From positions 1 through 5,330 of the forward strand of contig SYNW01000084.1 in the NCBI GenBank assembly GCA_005805045.1: DNA of 5,330 bases, in the 5' to 3' direction. Position numbers and translations under genes: made by a program. The notes under the pieces are model-generated. The model was given only the letters and a program-made list of their open reading frames with translations, ran no database searches and had not been told where the DNA came from. The stretch is from Actinomycetota bacterium. GTDB taxonomy: Bacteria > Actinomycetota > Acidimicrobiia > Acidimicrobiales > Ilumatobacteraceae. Of this stretch, positions 1 to 5,217 are shown piece after piece (position 1 is the first letter of the stretch; each line of letters begins with the position of its first letter).

Positions 1-15
1 ATGGATTGGATTTGA
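1..15 (+). CDS. possible 3' end of an upstream gene (last four codons and stop)
   Basis: Reading frame 1 is open from the window edge and ends at TGA 13-15, which overlaps the ATG at 15-17 as TGATG. Such overlaps are typical of translationally coupled genes in one operon. Only four codons are visible, so the product cannot be named and the frame may be chance. If real, the upstream gene is in the same operon as the SIS-domain isomerase and could belong to the same sugar pathway. Confidence 0.2.
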   Translation: MDWI

Positions 16-584
16 TGCAACAACACATAACTGAATACTCAGCGAAATTGTCTGCAGCCTTGGCGTTGCCGGCGATTAAGCAGGTGCCGCAACTTGCACA
101 GGCGTTCAAGGCCGCATGGGATAACAAGAAAACTATCTATCTTTGCGGAAACGGTGGTAGCGCGGGCAACGCGATTCATTTGGCCAATGACTTTTTGTAC
201 GGTGCGGGTCTGACTCGTGGCATCGGTCTGCGCATCGAGTCACTCGCGGCAAACGCCGCGGTTTTGACTTGTCTAGCCAATGACATTGGCTACGAAGAGA
301 TTTACGCTGAACAATTACGCGTCAAAGCGAATGCGGGCGATGTGCTTGTCGTGTTTTCGGGTAGTGGTAATTCACCAAATGTTGTGCGCGCTCTTGAGAT
401 GGGCAACAAACTAGGCATGGAAACTTTTGCGATTCTCGGCTTTTCGGGTGGTAAGTGCAAGGAGATCGCCAAGCATCCGTTGCATTTCGCGATTAACGAC
501 ATGCAGATCGCAGAAGATTTACAACTGATTATCGGCCACATGATTATGCAGTGGCTTTGCAGTGACGCAATTAGCGGCAAATAA
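15..584 (+). CDS. SIS-domain phosphosugar isomerase, GmhA-like (sedoheptulose-7-phosphate isomerase family)
   Basis: This 189-residue protein is a single SIS (sugar isomerase) domain, close to the 192 residues of E. coli GmhA. GmhA converts sedoheptulose 7-phosphate to a heptose 7-phosphate, the first step towards nucleotide-heptoses for surface glycans. Visible motifs are CGNGGSAGNAIHLAND (residues 44-59), the phosphate-binding loop FSGSGNSPN (114-122) and a C-terminal helix AEDLQLIIGHMI (166-177). Against E. coli GmhA from memory, H55 and H175 match H61 and H180, while D59 and E167 replace E65 and Q172. The metal and catalytic site is therefore conserved in character but not identical, so the exact substrate is uncertain and no symbol is given. 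ATG 15 was chosen because it overlaps a possible upstream stop; a TTG at 6 in the same frame would add three residues. The protein should be cytosolic. It is separated from the tRNA by 175 bases and is probably not in the secE operon. Confidence 0.85.
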   Translation: MQQHITEYSAKLSAALALPAIKQVPQLAQAFKAAWDNKKTIYLCGNGGSAGNAIHLANDFLYGAGLTRGIGLRIESLAANAAVLTCLANDIGYEEIYAEQLRVKANAGDVLVVFSGSGNSPNVVRALEMGNKLGMETFAILGFSGGKCKEIAKHPLHFAINDMQIAEDLQLIIGHMIMQWLCSDAISGK

Positions 585-759
585 CAAACCGAGTCACATC
601 GATCTACGATAAACCGCAGTCGCCGACAAAGATTCCCCTGATGGTCAAGGTGGTATTTTGTTGCACTCGGTAGTTGCGAAGATTCGGTAGAAATTGCAGG
701 TGACCTAAAGTGAATCGTGCCGTTGAGCACTATCGTGATTAGCGTAAGTGATTGAATTT

Positions 760-832
760 AGGGCAGTAGCTCAGTTGGTAGAGCGCCGGTCTCCAAAACC
801 GATGGTCGGGGGTTCAAATCCCTCCTGCCCTG
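760..832 (+). tRNA. trnW: tRNA-Trp (anticodon CCA)
   Basis: The 73 bases fold into a full cloverleaf. The acceptor stem is 760-766 with 825-831, seven pairs from A1-U72. The D arm has GCTC/GAGC around a loop with GG at positions 18-19. The anticodon arm has loop CTCCAAA (791-797) with anticodon CCA at 793-795. There is a five-base variable loop and a T arm with loop TTCAAAT (813-819). The discriminator base is G (832), as expected for bacterial tRNA-Trp, and the 3' CCA is not encoded (CAA follows). The first pair of the anticodon stem is a C27-A43 mismatch (786/802). The gene lies 39 bases before secE, a common arrangement in Actinobacteria, and may be co-transcribed with it. I found no convincing dedicated promoter in 585-759. 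Confidence 0.97.
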
Positions 833-871
833 CAAAGCAGGCGTGTGTGACCGATAGGCTGAAGAGCCGAT

Positions 872-1177
872 ATGTCAATGGATCTCAATCGTCAACAAAA
901 GCGCGCCATGCAAAAAATGGGCGAGGTTAACGAGCAAGGCGCACCAATTCGCCAGGCTCGGCCGACGGTTGCCGCCCAAGTTGCCAAAGAACGGGTCGGA
1001 CCATTTCAATACATCCGCGAAGTTCGCGATGAAATGCGCAAGGTTGCCTGGCCAAAATGGCCCGAAGTACGCCGTTATTCGATAATCGTGCTGGTCACCG
1101 TCGTAATTGTCACCGCCTTCGTGGGGGGATTGGACTCTGCATTTGGCATACTTTCAGGCTGGCTTTATAAAGATTAG
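872..1177 (+). CDS. secE: preprotein translocase subunit SecE
   Basis: SecE is the small essential subunit that clamps SecY in the SecYEG protein-export channel of the cytoplasmic membrane. The 101-residue protein has a polar, basic N-terminal tail (1-45). The family signature is VRDEMRKVAWPKWPE (51-65), the amphipathic helix lying on the membrane surface. One membrane segment follows at about residues 70-86 (SIIVLVTVVIVTAFV). A single membrane segment is the usual form outside the enterobacteria. ATG 872 is preferred because GAAGAG (861-866) lies five bases upstream; ATG 878, two codons later, is possible. Eleven bases separate its stop from nusG, so the two are surely co-transcribed, as in most bacteria. 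Confidence 0.96.
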   Translation: MSMDLNRQQKRAMQKMGEVNEQGAPIRQARPTVAAQVAKERVGPFQYIREVRDEMRKVAWPKWPEVRRYSIIVLVTVVIVTAFVGGLDSAFGILSGWLYKD

Positions 1178-1188
1178 GCACCTATTAA

Positions 1189-1869
1189 ATGACTGACGAC
1201 ACCACAACAACTCAACTTGCCCAAGACGAGACGACTGCTGAGTCGGCTGTCGTGGATGCAACTTTTGATCTCACCGAGAACGCCGAGGGTCAAGACGAGG
1301 AAGTCGACCGCCCATGGTTGCGCCCCGGCAAATGGTATGTCGTGCACTCGCAGTCGGGCTACGAGAAAAAAGTTGACGCCAACCTCAAGGCGCGTATCGC
1401 TTCATACAACCTGACCGATCGCATTTACGAGATCGTCATCCCGATGGAAGACGTCGTCGAGTTCAAGCAGGGTCGCAAGCAGACGGTTCAGAAAAAAGTT
1501 TTCCCCGGATATTTGCTCGTGCGTTGCGAGATGGACGACGAAACTTGGTTTTGTATTCGCAACACACCAGGTGTCACTGGTTTCGTGGGTCAAAGCCAAA
1601 AAGGCAAGACCCCGGCACCGTTGTCACGCAAAGAGGTCGCAACTTTCTTGTCAGCCAAAGGCGACGGCAAAGAAGCGCCGAAGCGAAAGGCACCAAAACT
1701 CGACTACGAGGTTGGCGAAGGTGTGCGCGTCAAAGAAGGTCCGTTCGCAGACTTCTCTGGCCAGGTTGCAGAAATTAATGCCGATCACATGAAGTTGAAG
1801 GTGCTCGTCAACATTTTCGGTCGAGAAACCCTCGTCGAAATGGATTTCAGTCAAGTCGCAAAACTTTAA
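1189..1869 (+). CDS. nusG: transcription termination/antitermination factor NusG
   Basis: NusG binds RNA polymerase, suppresses pausing, and links it to Rho or to the leading ribosome. The protein has 226 residues, longer than the roughly 180 of E. coli NusG. The excess is a Thr/Asp/Glu-rich acidic tail (about 1-45), typical of actinobacterial NusG and probably disordered. The NGN domain begins at [16 protein letters not shown] (47-62) and contains FPGYLLV (105-111) and [10 protein letters not shown] (125-134). A Lys/Pro-rich linker (about 138-172) leads to the KOW domain (about 175-226), with [13 protein letters not shown] (181-193) and [11 protein letters not shown] (210-220). The start is ATG 1189; the only Shine-Dalgarno-like element is AGG at 1176-1178, overlapping the end of secE, so translational coupling to secE is likely. 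Confidence 0.97.
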   Translation: MTDDTTTTQLAQDETTAESAVVDATFDLTENAEGQDEEVDRPWLRPGKWYVVHSQSGYEKKVDANLKARIASYNLTDRIYEIVIPMEDVVEFKQGRKQTVQKKVFPGYLLVRCEMDDETWFCIRNTPGVTGFVGQSQKGKTPAPLSRKEVATFLSAKGDGKEAPKRKAPKLDYEVGEGVRVKEGPFADFSGQVAEINADHMKLKVLVNIFGRETLVEMDFSQVAKL

Positions 1870-1895
1870 ATAGAAACTTAAAAGAAAGATACGTC

Positions 1896-2324
1896 ATGGC
1901 AAAAAAAGAGATCAAAGCAGTCGTCAAGATTCAAATTCCTGCGGGCAAGGCAACACCGGCGCCACCAGTTGGCACCGCACTCGGACCACACGGAATTCAG
2001 ATCATGGACTTTGTCAAGCAATACAACGCCGCAACCGAGTCGCAAAGTGGCACGGTTGTGCCTGTTGAGATCACGATTTTCGAAGATCGTTCGTTTTCGT
2101 TCATTCTTAAGACACCGCCGACACCAGTCTTGCTGCGTCAAAAAGCAGGTCTAGAAAAAGCATCAAGTAACCCAGGCAAAGAAATTGTCGGTTCAGTGAC
2201 TGAAAAAGATGTTGAAGAAGTAGCCAAAATCAAGATGCCTGACTTAAATGCCAACGATCTTGAGGCTGCCAAACAACAAGTCCGCGGTACGGCCCGTTCA
2301 ATGGGTCTGACTGTCGTCGGGTGA
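1896..2324 (+). CDS. rplK: 50S ribosomal protein L11
   Basis: L11 binds the GTPase-associated centre of 23S rRNA at the base of the stalk. There it supports elongation-factor turnover and the stringent response, and it is the site of thiostrepton action. The 142 residues match the usual length. The N-terminal domain has [20 protein letters not shown] (11-30), with the proline helix region, then [12 protein letters not shown] (33-44). The C-terminal rRNA-binding domain ends with the family signature [11 protein letters not shown] (130-140). It starts 26 bases after nusG; the ribosome-binding site is a weak purine run (AAAGAAAG, 1881-1888). It is part of the secE-nusG-rplK-rplA transcription unit. 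Confidence 0.98.
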   Translation: MAKKEIKAVVKIQIPAGKATPAPPVGTALGPHGIQIMDFVKQYNAATESQSGTVVPVEITIFEDRSFSFILKTPPTPVLLRQKAGLEKASSNPGKEIVGSVTEKDVEEVAKIKMPDLNANDLEAAKQQVRGTARSMGLTVVG

Positions 2325-2356
2325 AACAACTATTAGATAAGCGATAAATAATTAGC

Positions 2357-2405
2357 CTGATTCGGAAGAACCTCATCCGGACTGGTCAACAACGAGGGAG
2401 GCGAA
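2357..2405 (+). promoter_or_regulatory. rplA ribosome-binding site with upstream hairpin carrying an anti-Shine-Dalgarno loop
   Basis: The 81-base rplK-rplA spacer ends with a strong Shine-Dalgarno, GGGAGG at 2396-2401, four bases before the rplA ATG. Upstream, TTCGG (2361-2365) can pair with CCGGA (2377-2381), extended by CTG/TGG across a mismatch. In its 11-base loop, CCTC (2371-2374) is complementary to GAGG, which occurs twice in the binding site (2394-2397 and 2398-2401). The ribosome-binding site itself is well supported. The hairpin is short, and any control of L1 translation through it is inference. Confidence 0.45.
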
Positions 2406-3140
2406 ATGCCACAGAATAAAACCAAACAAGATAAGAATCAAGACAAAAATCACGGCAAGAACTATCGCAATGCGATTGCTTCTTACGACCGAGAGACATT
2501 GCATACACCAGCTGATGCAGTAGCCAAAGTTAAGTCAATGGCAAAGGCGAAATTCGACGAAACTGTTGAACTCGCGGTGCGCCTTGGTGTTGATCCACGT
2601 AAGACAGAGCAGAGCGTGCGTGGAACAATTTCGATGCCATCAGGTACCGGCAAATCGGTGCGAATCGCCGTTTTTGCGGCGGGCGAAGCAGCCAAGCAGG
2701 CTCGTGACGCGGGTGCCGAGATCGTTGGCAGCGACGATCTTGCCGCCGAGATAGAAAAAGGCAAAATGGATTTTGACATCGCGATTGCTACGCCCGACAT
2801 GATGCCGTTGGTCGGTAAGTTGGGTCGCGCACTTGGACCACGCGGTTTGATGCCTAACCCAAAAACTGGCACGGTGACGACAGATGTCGCTCGTGCAGTT
2901 GCTGAATTCAAGGGCGGCAAAGTTGAATATCGCACAGACCGTTATGGCAACGTGCATATTCCCGTCGGCAAAGTTAGTTTCGAGGCTGCGGCTTTGGCAC
3001 TGAATGTCGCCGCCGCGCTTGACGAACTCAACCGCACACGGCCCGCCGCCGCCAAAGGTCGCTACATCAAGAAGGTTTCGGTGTCTTCGACCATGGGCCC
3101 AGGCGTAAAGATTGACCCGGCACTCGTTGCTGGCGAGTAG
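2406..3140 (+). CDS. rplA: 50S ribosomal protein L1
   Basis: L1 forms the mobile L1 stalk next to the E site, helps release deacylated tRNA, and in many bacteria represses its own operon. The protein has 244 residues, slightly over the usual 229-240. The family signature lies at about 127-153, with ATPDMMPLVGKLG (128-140) and GPRGLMPNPKTGTV (144-157). Other typical segments are SMPSGTGKSVRIAVFA (76-91), EYRTDRYGNVHIPVGKVSF (174-192) and the C-terminal STMGPGVKIDP (228-238). The first 20 residues are a polar Asn/Lys/Gln-rich extension with a QDKN repeat, probably disordered. The start is fixed by the strong Shine-Dalgarno at 2396-2401. In most bacteria the next gene is rplJ; here a glycosyltransferase intervenes. 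Confidence 0.97.
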   Translation: MPQNKTKQDKNQDKNHGKNYRNAIASYDRETLHTPADAVAKVKSMAKAKFDETVELAVRLGVDPRKTEQSVRGTISMPSGTGKSVRIAVFAAGEAAKQARDAGAEIVGSDDLAAEIEKGKMDFDIAIATPDMMPLVGKLGRALGPRGLMPNPKTGTVTTDVARAVAEFKGGKVEYRTDRYGNVHIPVGKVSFEAAALALNVAAALDELNRTRPAAAKGRYIKKVSVSSTMGPGVKIDPALVAGE

Positions 3141-3171
3141 AAATTTGCCCTCCTAATTCGGGTGTTACAAG

Positions 3172-4392
3172 TTGTCTGACAAGTCTGTTAGTCGATTGAT
3201 GAAGTATTCGCCCAAGGAAATAGCACTGGCCCTGCCAGCACTATTGGTGGCAGTCTGCGTGCGCATCCTCAGACCAGTGGTAACGATCCGATTCAGGAAC
3301 TTTCCGGCTGACGATCTCGGGGCAATGACTGTTGTGTCACAAAACTATCTGCGAATCAAAGAGCCGCTGAACAGATCGCGACGGTTTGATTTTTGGTACC
3401 TGAAACCTGAGGTGAAAATCAGCAGTGAATATTTGTTGGGTCTGATTAGTTCACAAATCAAGATCCACAGATCACGATTTATTGAGTTAGTCGCCGCTTG
3501 GTCTGAAAGATTACCTGGTTCAAGTAGCCACCTGATCGAATCAGAAATTCGAATTACTCCACTTGAAGGTACAAGTGAGAAGTTTAGATTGTCTCAAAGC
3601 GACCGCGATTTATCGAGTGAATATTTGGGACAAATTGGCATTGACCCGAAAAAAGAGTTCGTAACATTGATGGTACGTGACGCGGCTTATAAGGGGGATG
3701 TCCCTCAACCCAACAATCATTTACGAAACGACAAGGAGAATTACCGCAACCACAACATCGATGACTATCTTCCGGTTGCCGAAAAGTTCGCATCAATGGG
3801 TGTGCAGGTGGTTCGGACGGGAGCAAAAGTTGAGCGGGAGCTTGTATCTGTCTCGCCATTAGTCATTGACTATGCGTGTTCAGGCAAGCGAACCGAGGCT
3901 GCAGATATCTACCTTGCGAGCGAGTGTGCAATGTGCATTTCAACCACTTCGGGTTTGGACCACGTCGCCGCGATGAGTGGAAGGCCACGTGTAATCACGA
4001 ACCAGGGACCGATTGACCAAGCGTCCAGGTTGTTTTATTCGTCCGATGTGTTTATCTTGCAGCGCTTTGCCGAGACGGCGTCTGGCAAAAACTTGACACT
4101 TTCAGAGTCGTTGCAGTTTGCTGAAATTCGCAATTTGGACTGGTATCACAAGGTAATTGATCGCGGGCTGCAGTTCGTGCGCAACACACCGACCGAAATC
4201 TTGGAGGCGTCACTAGAAGGCTGGCAACGTGGCAAATCTCAATGGGTTGATAGGGCCGAAGATCTTGAATTGCAGGCGCAGTTCTGGCATATATACGACA
4301 GGTTCTTTCCAGATCACAAAAGTCGGTTTTTGAACGGCCGACCGCACCTCGGTTCACAGTTTCTTCGAACCAACAAATGGTGGTTGGCCTAG
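3172..4392 (+). CDS. putative glycosyltransferase, TIGR04372 family
   Basis: This 406-residue protein resembles the TIGR04372 family of putative glycosyltransferases found in surface-polysaccharide clusters; substrates are generally unknown. A hydrophobic helix at about residues 17-33 (ALALPALLVAVCVRI) with a following RPVVTIRF suggests a membrane-anchored enzyme acting in the cytoplasm. Family-like blocks follow: TLMVRDAAY (165-173), YRNHNIDDYLPVAEKFASMG (191-210), VVRTGAKVER (213-222), VIDYACSG (231-238), DIYLASE (245-251), CISTTSGLDHVAAMSGRPRV (255-274) and the C-terminal SQFLRTNKWWL (395-405). All blocks are in one frame, so the gene looks intact. TTG 3172 is the longest start; ATG 3199 (residue 10) is equally plausible, and neither has a good Shine-Dalgarno. 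It sits 31 bases after rplA and 251 before rplJ, an unusual place. No promoter of its own is evident, so it is probably transcribed with rplA. Codon use looks less uniform than in the ribosomal genes, a qualitative impression that would fit later acquisition. Confidence 0.8.
   Translation: MSDKSVSRLMKYSPKEIALALPALLVAVCVRILRPVVTIRFRNFPADDLGAMTVVSQNYLRIKEPLNRSRRFDFWYLKPEVKISSEYLLGLISSQIKIHRSRFIELVAAWSERLPGSSSHLIESEIRITPLEGTSEKFRLSQSDRDLSSEYLGQIGIDPKKEFVTLMVRDAAYKGDVPQPNNHLRNDKENYRNHNIDDYLPVAEKFASMGVQVVRTGAKVERELVSVSPLVIDYACSGKRTEAADIYLASECAMCISTTSGLDHVAAMSGRPRVITNQGPIDQASRLFYSSDVFILQRFAETASGKNLTLSESLQFAEIRNLDWYHKVIDRGLQFVRNTPTEILEASLEGWQRGKSQWVDRAEDLELQAQFWHIYDRFFPDHKSRFLNGRPHLGSQFLRTNKWWLA
3177..3191 (+). 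repeat. left copy of an imperfect direct repeat flanking the glycosyltransferase
   Basis: The sequence TGACAAGTC-T-GTTAG lies just inside the start of the glycosyltransferase gene. It matches TGACAAGTC-GTTAG at 4435-4448, 42 bases after that gene's stop, with one extra base here. Such a pair could be the trace of an insertion or duplication, or a chance match; no transposon ends are visible. Confidence 0.35.
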
Positions 4393-4434
4393 ACGTTGTT
4401 AGGTGGGTGTGAGGACGAAAAACTCCCGATATCG

Positions 4435-4448
4435 TGACAAGTCGTTAG
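4435..4448 (+). repeat. right copy of an imperfect direct repeat flanking the glycosyltransferase
   Basis: TGACAAGTC-GTTAG repeats the sequence at 3177-3191 in the same orientation with a one-base difference in spacing. Together the two copies bracket nearly the whole glycosyltransferase gene. The matched run is nine bases plus five, so chance cannot be excluded. Confidence 0.35.
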
Positions 4449-4461
4449 AAGTTGATAAGCA

Positions 4462-4486
4462 GCAATCACAGCAATGTGAAGGTTGC
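4462..4486 (+). other. hairpin with GCAA (GNRA) tetraloop
   Basis: TCACA (4466-4470) pairs perfectly with TGTGA (4475-4479) around the loop GCAA, a GNRA tetraloop. The stem continues below a three-base bulge (AGG, 4480-4482) with GCAA (4462-4465) pairing TTGC (4483-4486), giving nine pairs. It lies between the glycosyltransferase and the rplJ promoter-like sequence. No T-run follows, so it is not a standard intrinsic terminator. It could be a 3' end stabiliser, a processing site or part of a larger leader; its role is unknown. Confidence 0.4.
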
Positions 4487-4499
4487 CCACCGCAGAAAT

Positions 4500-4527
4500 T
4501 TGGTCTGAAAGATTAGTTTCAGATAAT
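4500..4527 (+). promoter_or_regulatory. candidate promoter for rplJ-rplL
   Basis: GATAAT at 4522-4527 matches five of six bases of the -10 consensus. TTGGTC at 4500-4505 matches the first three bases of the -35 consensus, with a 16-base spacer. Transcription would start near 4533-4534, exactly where the lower stem of the predicted L10 leader begins. That agreement is the best support. The -35 is poor, and the evidence is from sequence alone. Confidence 0.42.
4504..4523 (+). repeat. perfect 7-bp inverted repeat over the rplJ promoter spacer
   Basis: TCTGAAA (4504-4510) and TTTCAGA (4517-4523) are exact inverted repeats separated by GATTAG. The dyad fills the space between the proposed -35 and -10 elements and touches both. 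It could be an operator for a dimeric regulator, or a hairpin in RNA read through from upstream. There is no T-run after it, so it is not a typical terminator. Confidence 0.45.
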
Positions 4528-4533
4528 GAACTA

Positions 4534-4621
4534 GCAATGGTTCGCCAGACGAGGTGAATGAATCTGGTCGCGAGTTTTCGCGCCGGGTTGTTCCGCACTG
4601 CGTTGAGCACCCGAGCATTGC
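4534..4621 (+). promoter_or_regulatory. L10 leader-like autoregulatory RNA structure upstream of rplJ
   Basis: A long-range stem joins GCAATG (4534-4539) to CATTGC (4616-4621). Above it, GGTG (4553-4556) pairs CACC (4608-4611). The internal loop between the two stems carries AGAC (4547-4550) on the 5' side and CGAG (4612-4615) on the 3' side. An AGAC...GGUG / CACC...CGAG arrangement is what I recall of the kink-turn in bacterial L10 leaders, where the L10-L7/L12 complex binds. Inside is a 12-pair hairpin, 4561-4573 with 4578-4589, with loop GTTT and one bulged T at 4568. The element ends 22 bases before rplJ, the right place for feedback control of L10 and L7/L12. Fold and motif are seen in the sequence; protein binding is inferred from the family. 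Confidence 0.62.
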
Positions 4622-4643
4622 CAAACCAGAAAGTTAAAAATCC

Positions 4644-5171
4644 ATGGCAAATGCAAGCGCAGAAAAAATCGCAGTAGTCAAAGAGGTGAGCGAAAAGCTT
4701 GCCAAGTCAAACGCTGCGATCATCACTGAGTTTCGCGGTATGACCGTGGGTTCATTGGCAACTTTGCGCCGCGCACTTCGCCCGCACGGTGCCGAATACA
4801 AGGTTTACAAAAATACATTGGCTCGTTTTGCTGCTCGTGAATCTGGCTACGGCGAACTCGAACAATTCTTGAAGGGTCCGGCTGCGATCACATTCGTTGA
4901 CGGCGATGCTTCGGCTGTGGCCAAGGTTCTCAAGGCTCACGCCAAAGAGAATCCACTTCTGGTATTGATGGGCGGCGTTGTAGCCGGAAAAGCAGTCAGC
5001 GCGAAAGAACTCAAGGCACTTGCCGAACTTCCACCGCGCGAAGTCATGCTTGCTCAATTTGCTGGCTTGTTGCAAGCACCACTCACCAAGACGGCAAACA
5101 TGTTCGCAGCGTTGCCGCGCAAGACCGCATATGCCCTCAAGGCACTCGTTGAACAGCGTGAAGCGGCATAA
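4644..5171 (+). CDS. rplJ: 50S ribosomal protein L10
   Basis: L10 anchors dimers of L7/L12 to the ribosome, forming the stalk that recruits translation GTPases. The 175 residues match actinobacterial L10 length. The N-terminal rRNA/L11-binding domain shows IITEFRGMTVGSLATLRRAL (26-45) and YKVYKNTLARFA (52-63), followed by LKGPAAITFVDGD (76-88). The C-terminal helix that carries L7/L12 dimers begins near 130 (LPPREVMLAQFAGLLQAPLT, 129-148) and runs to the end. ATG 4644 has only a weak ribosome-binding site (AGAAAG, 4628-4633, ten bases away), so initiation may depend on how the upstream leader folds. rplL follows after 46 bases. Confidence 0.97.
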   Translation: MANASAEKIAVVKEVSEKLAKSNAAIITEFRGMTVGSLATLRRALRPHGAEYKVYKNTLARFAARESGYGELEQFLKGPAAITFVDGDASAVAKVLKAHAKENPLLVLMGGVVAGKAVSAKELKALAELPPREVMLAQFAGLLQAPLTKTANMFAALPRKTAYALKALVEQREAA

Positions 5172-5203
5172 ACAATAAATCAAACTAATTAATCAACAAA
5201 ATA

Positions 5204-5210
5204 AAAGGAG
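5204..5210 (+). promoter_or_regulatory. strong rplL ribosome-binding site in an A-rich, unstructured leader
   Basis: AAAGGAG lies seven bases before the rplL ATG, near-ideal sequence and spacing. The whole 46-base rplJ-rplL spacer (5172-5217) is very A/T-rich with no hairpin that I can see. This fits the need for several L7/L12 copies per L10, which other bacteria meet by stronger rplL translation. It also contrasts with the weak site of rplJ. Confidence 0.7.
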
Positions 5211-5217
5211 AAACAAA

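Noticed and set aside
723..750. Possible promoter for tRNA-Trp/secE: TTGAGC with TAAGTG 16 bases later
   Set aside because: The -10 match is very poor, and the better TTGCAC at 661-666 has no -10 at an acceptable spacing. The 175 bases at 585-759 must hold or transmit a promoter, but I cannot place it.
748..930. Short + strand reading frame over the tRNA-Trp gene (60 residues)
   Set aside because: It is the well-known false protein produced by translating a tRNA gene (AVAQLVERRSPKPMVGGSNP), and it runs into secE in another frame.
2483..2935. 150-residue minus-strand reading frame inside rplA
   Set aside because: It is antisense to a firmly identified ribosomal gene, shows no family motif, and is expected from codon bias. 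The other antisense frames (e.g. 302-730, 4752-5183) were rejected for the same reason.
3147..3164. Possible terminator after rplA (GCCC...GGGT)
   Set aside because: Only four weak pairs with an eight-base loop and no T-run.
4413..4429. Possible terminator after the glycosyltransferase (GGG/GAG with CTCCC)
   Set aside because: The stem needs an asymmetric bulge, has few pairs, and no T-run follows.
4466..4479. TCACA-N4-TGTGA as a CRP-type operator
   Set aside because: The CRP consensus is TGTGA-N6-TCACA; the half-sites here are in the opposite order and spacing, so an RNA hairpin is the better reading.
4389..4610. 73-residue minus-strand reading frame in the rplA-rplJ spacer region
   Set aside because: No recognisable motif, low-complexity codon use, and it overlaps the promoter-like and L10 leader structures on the + strand.
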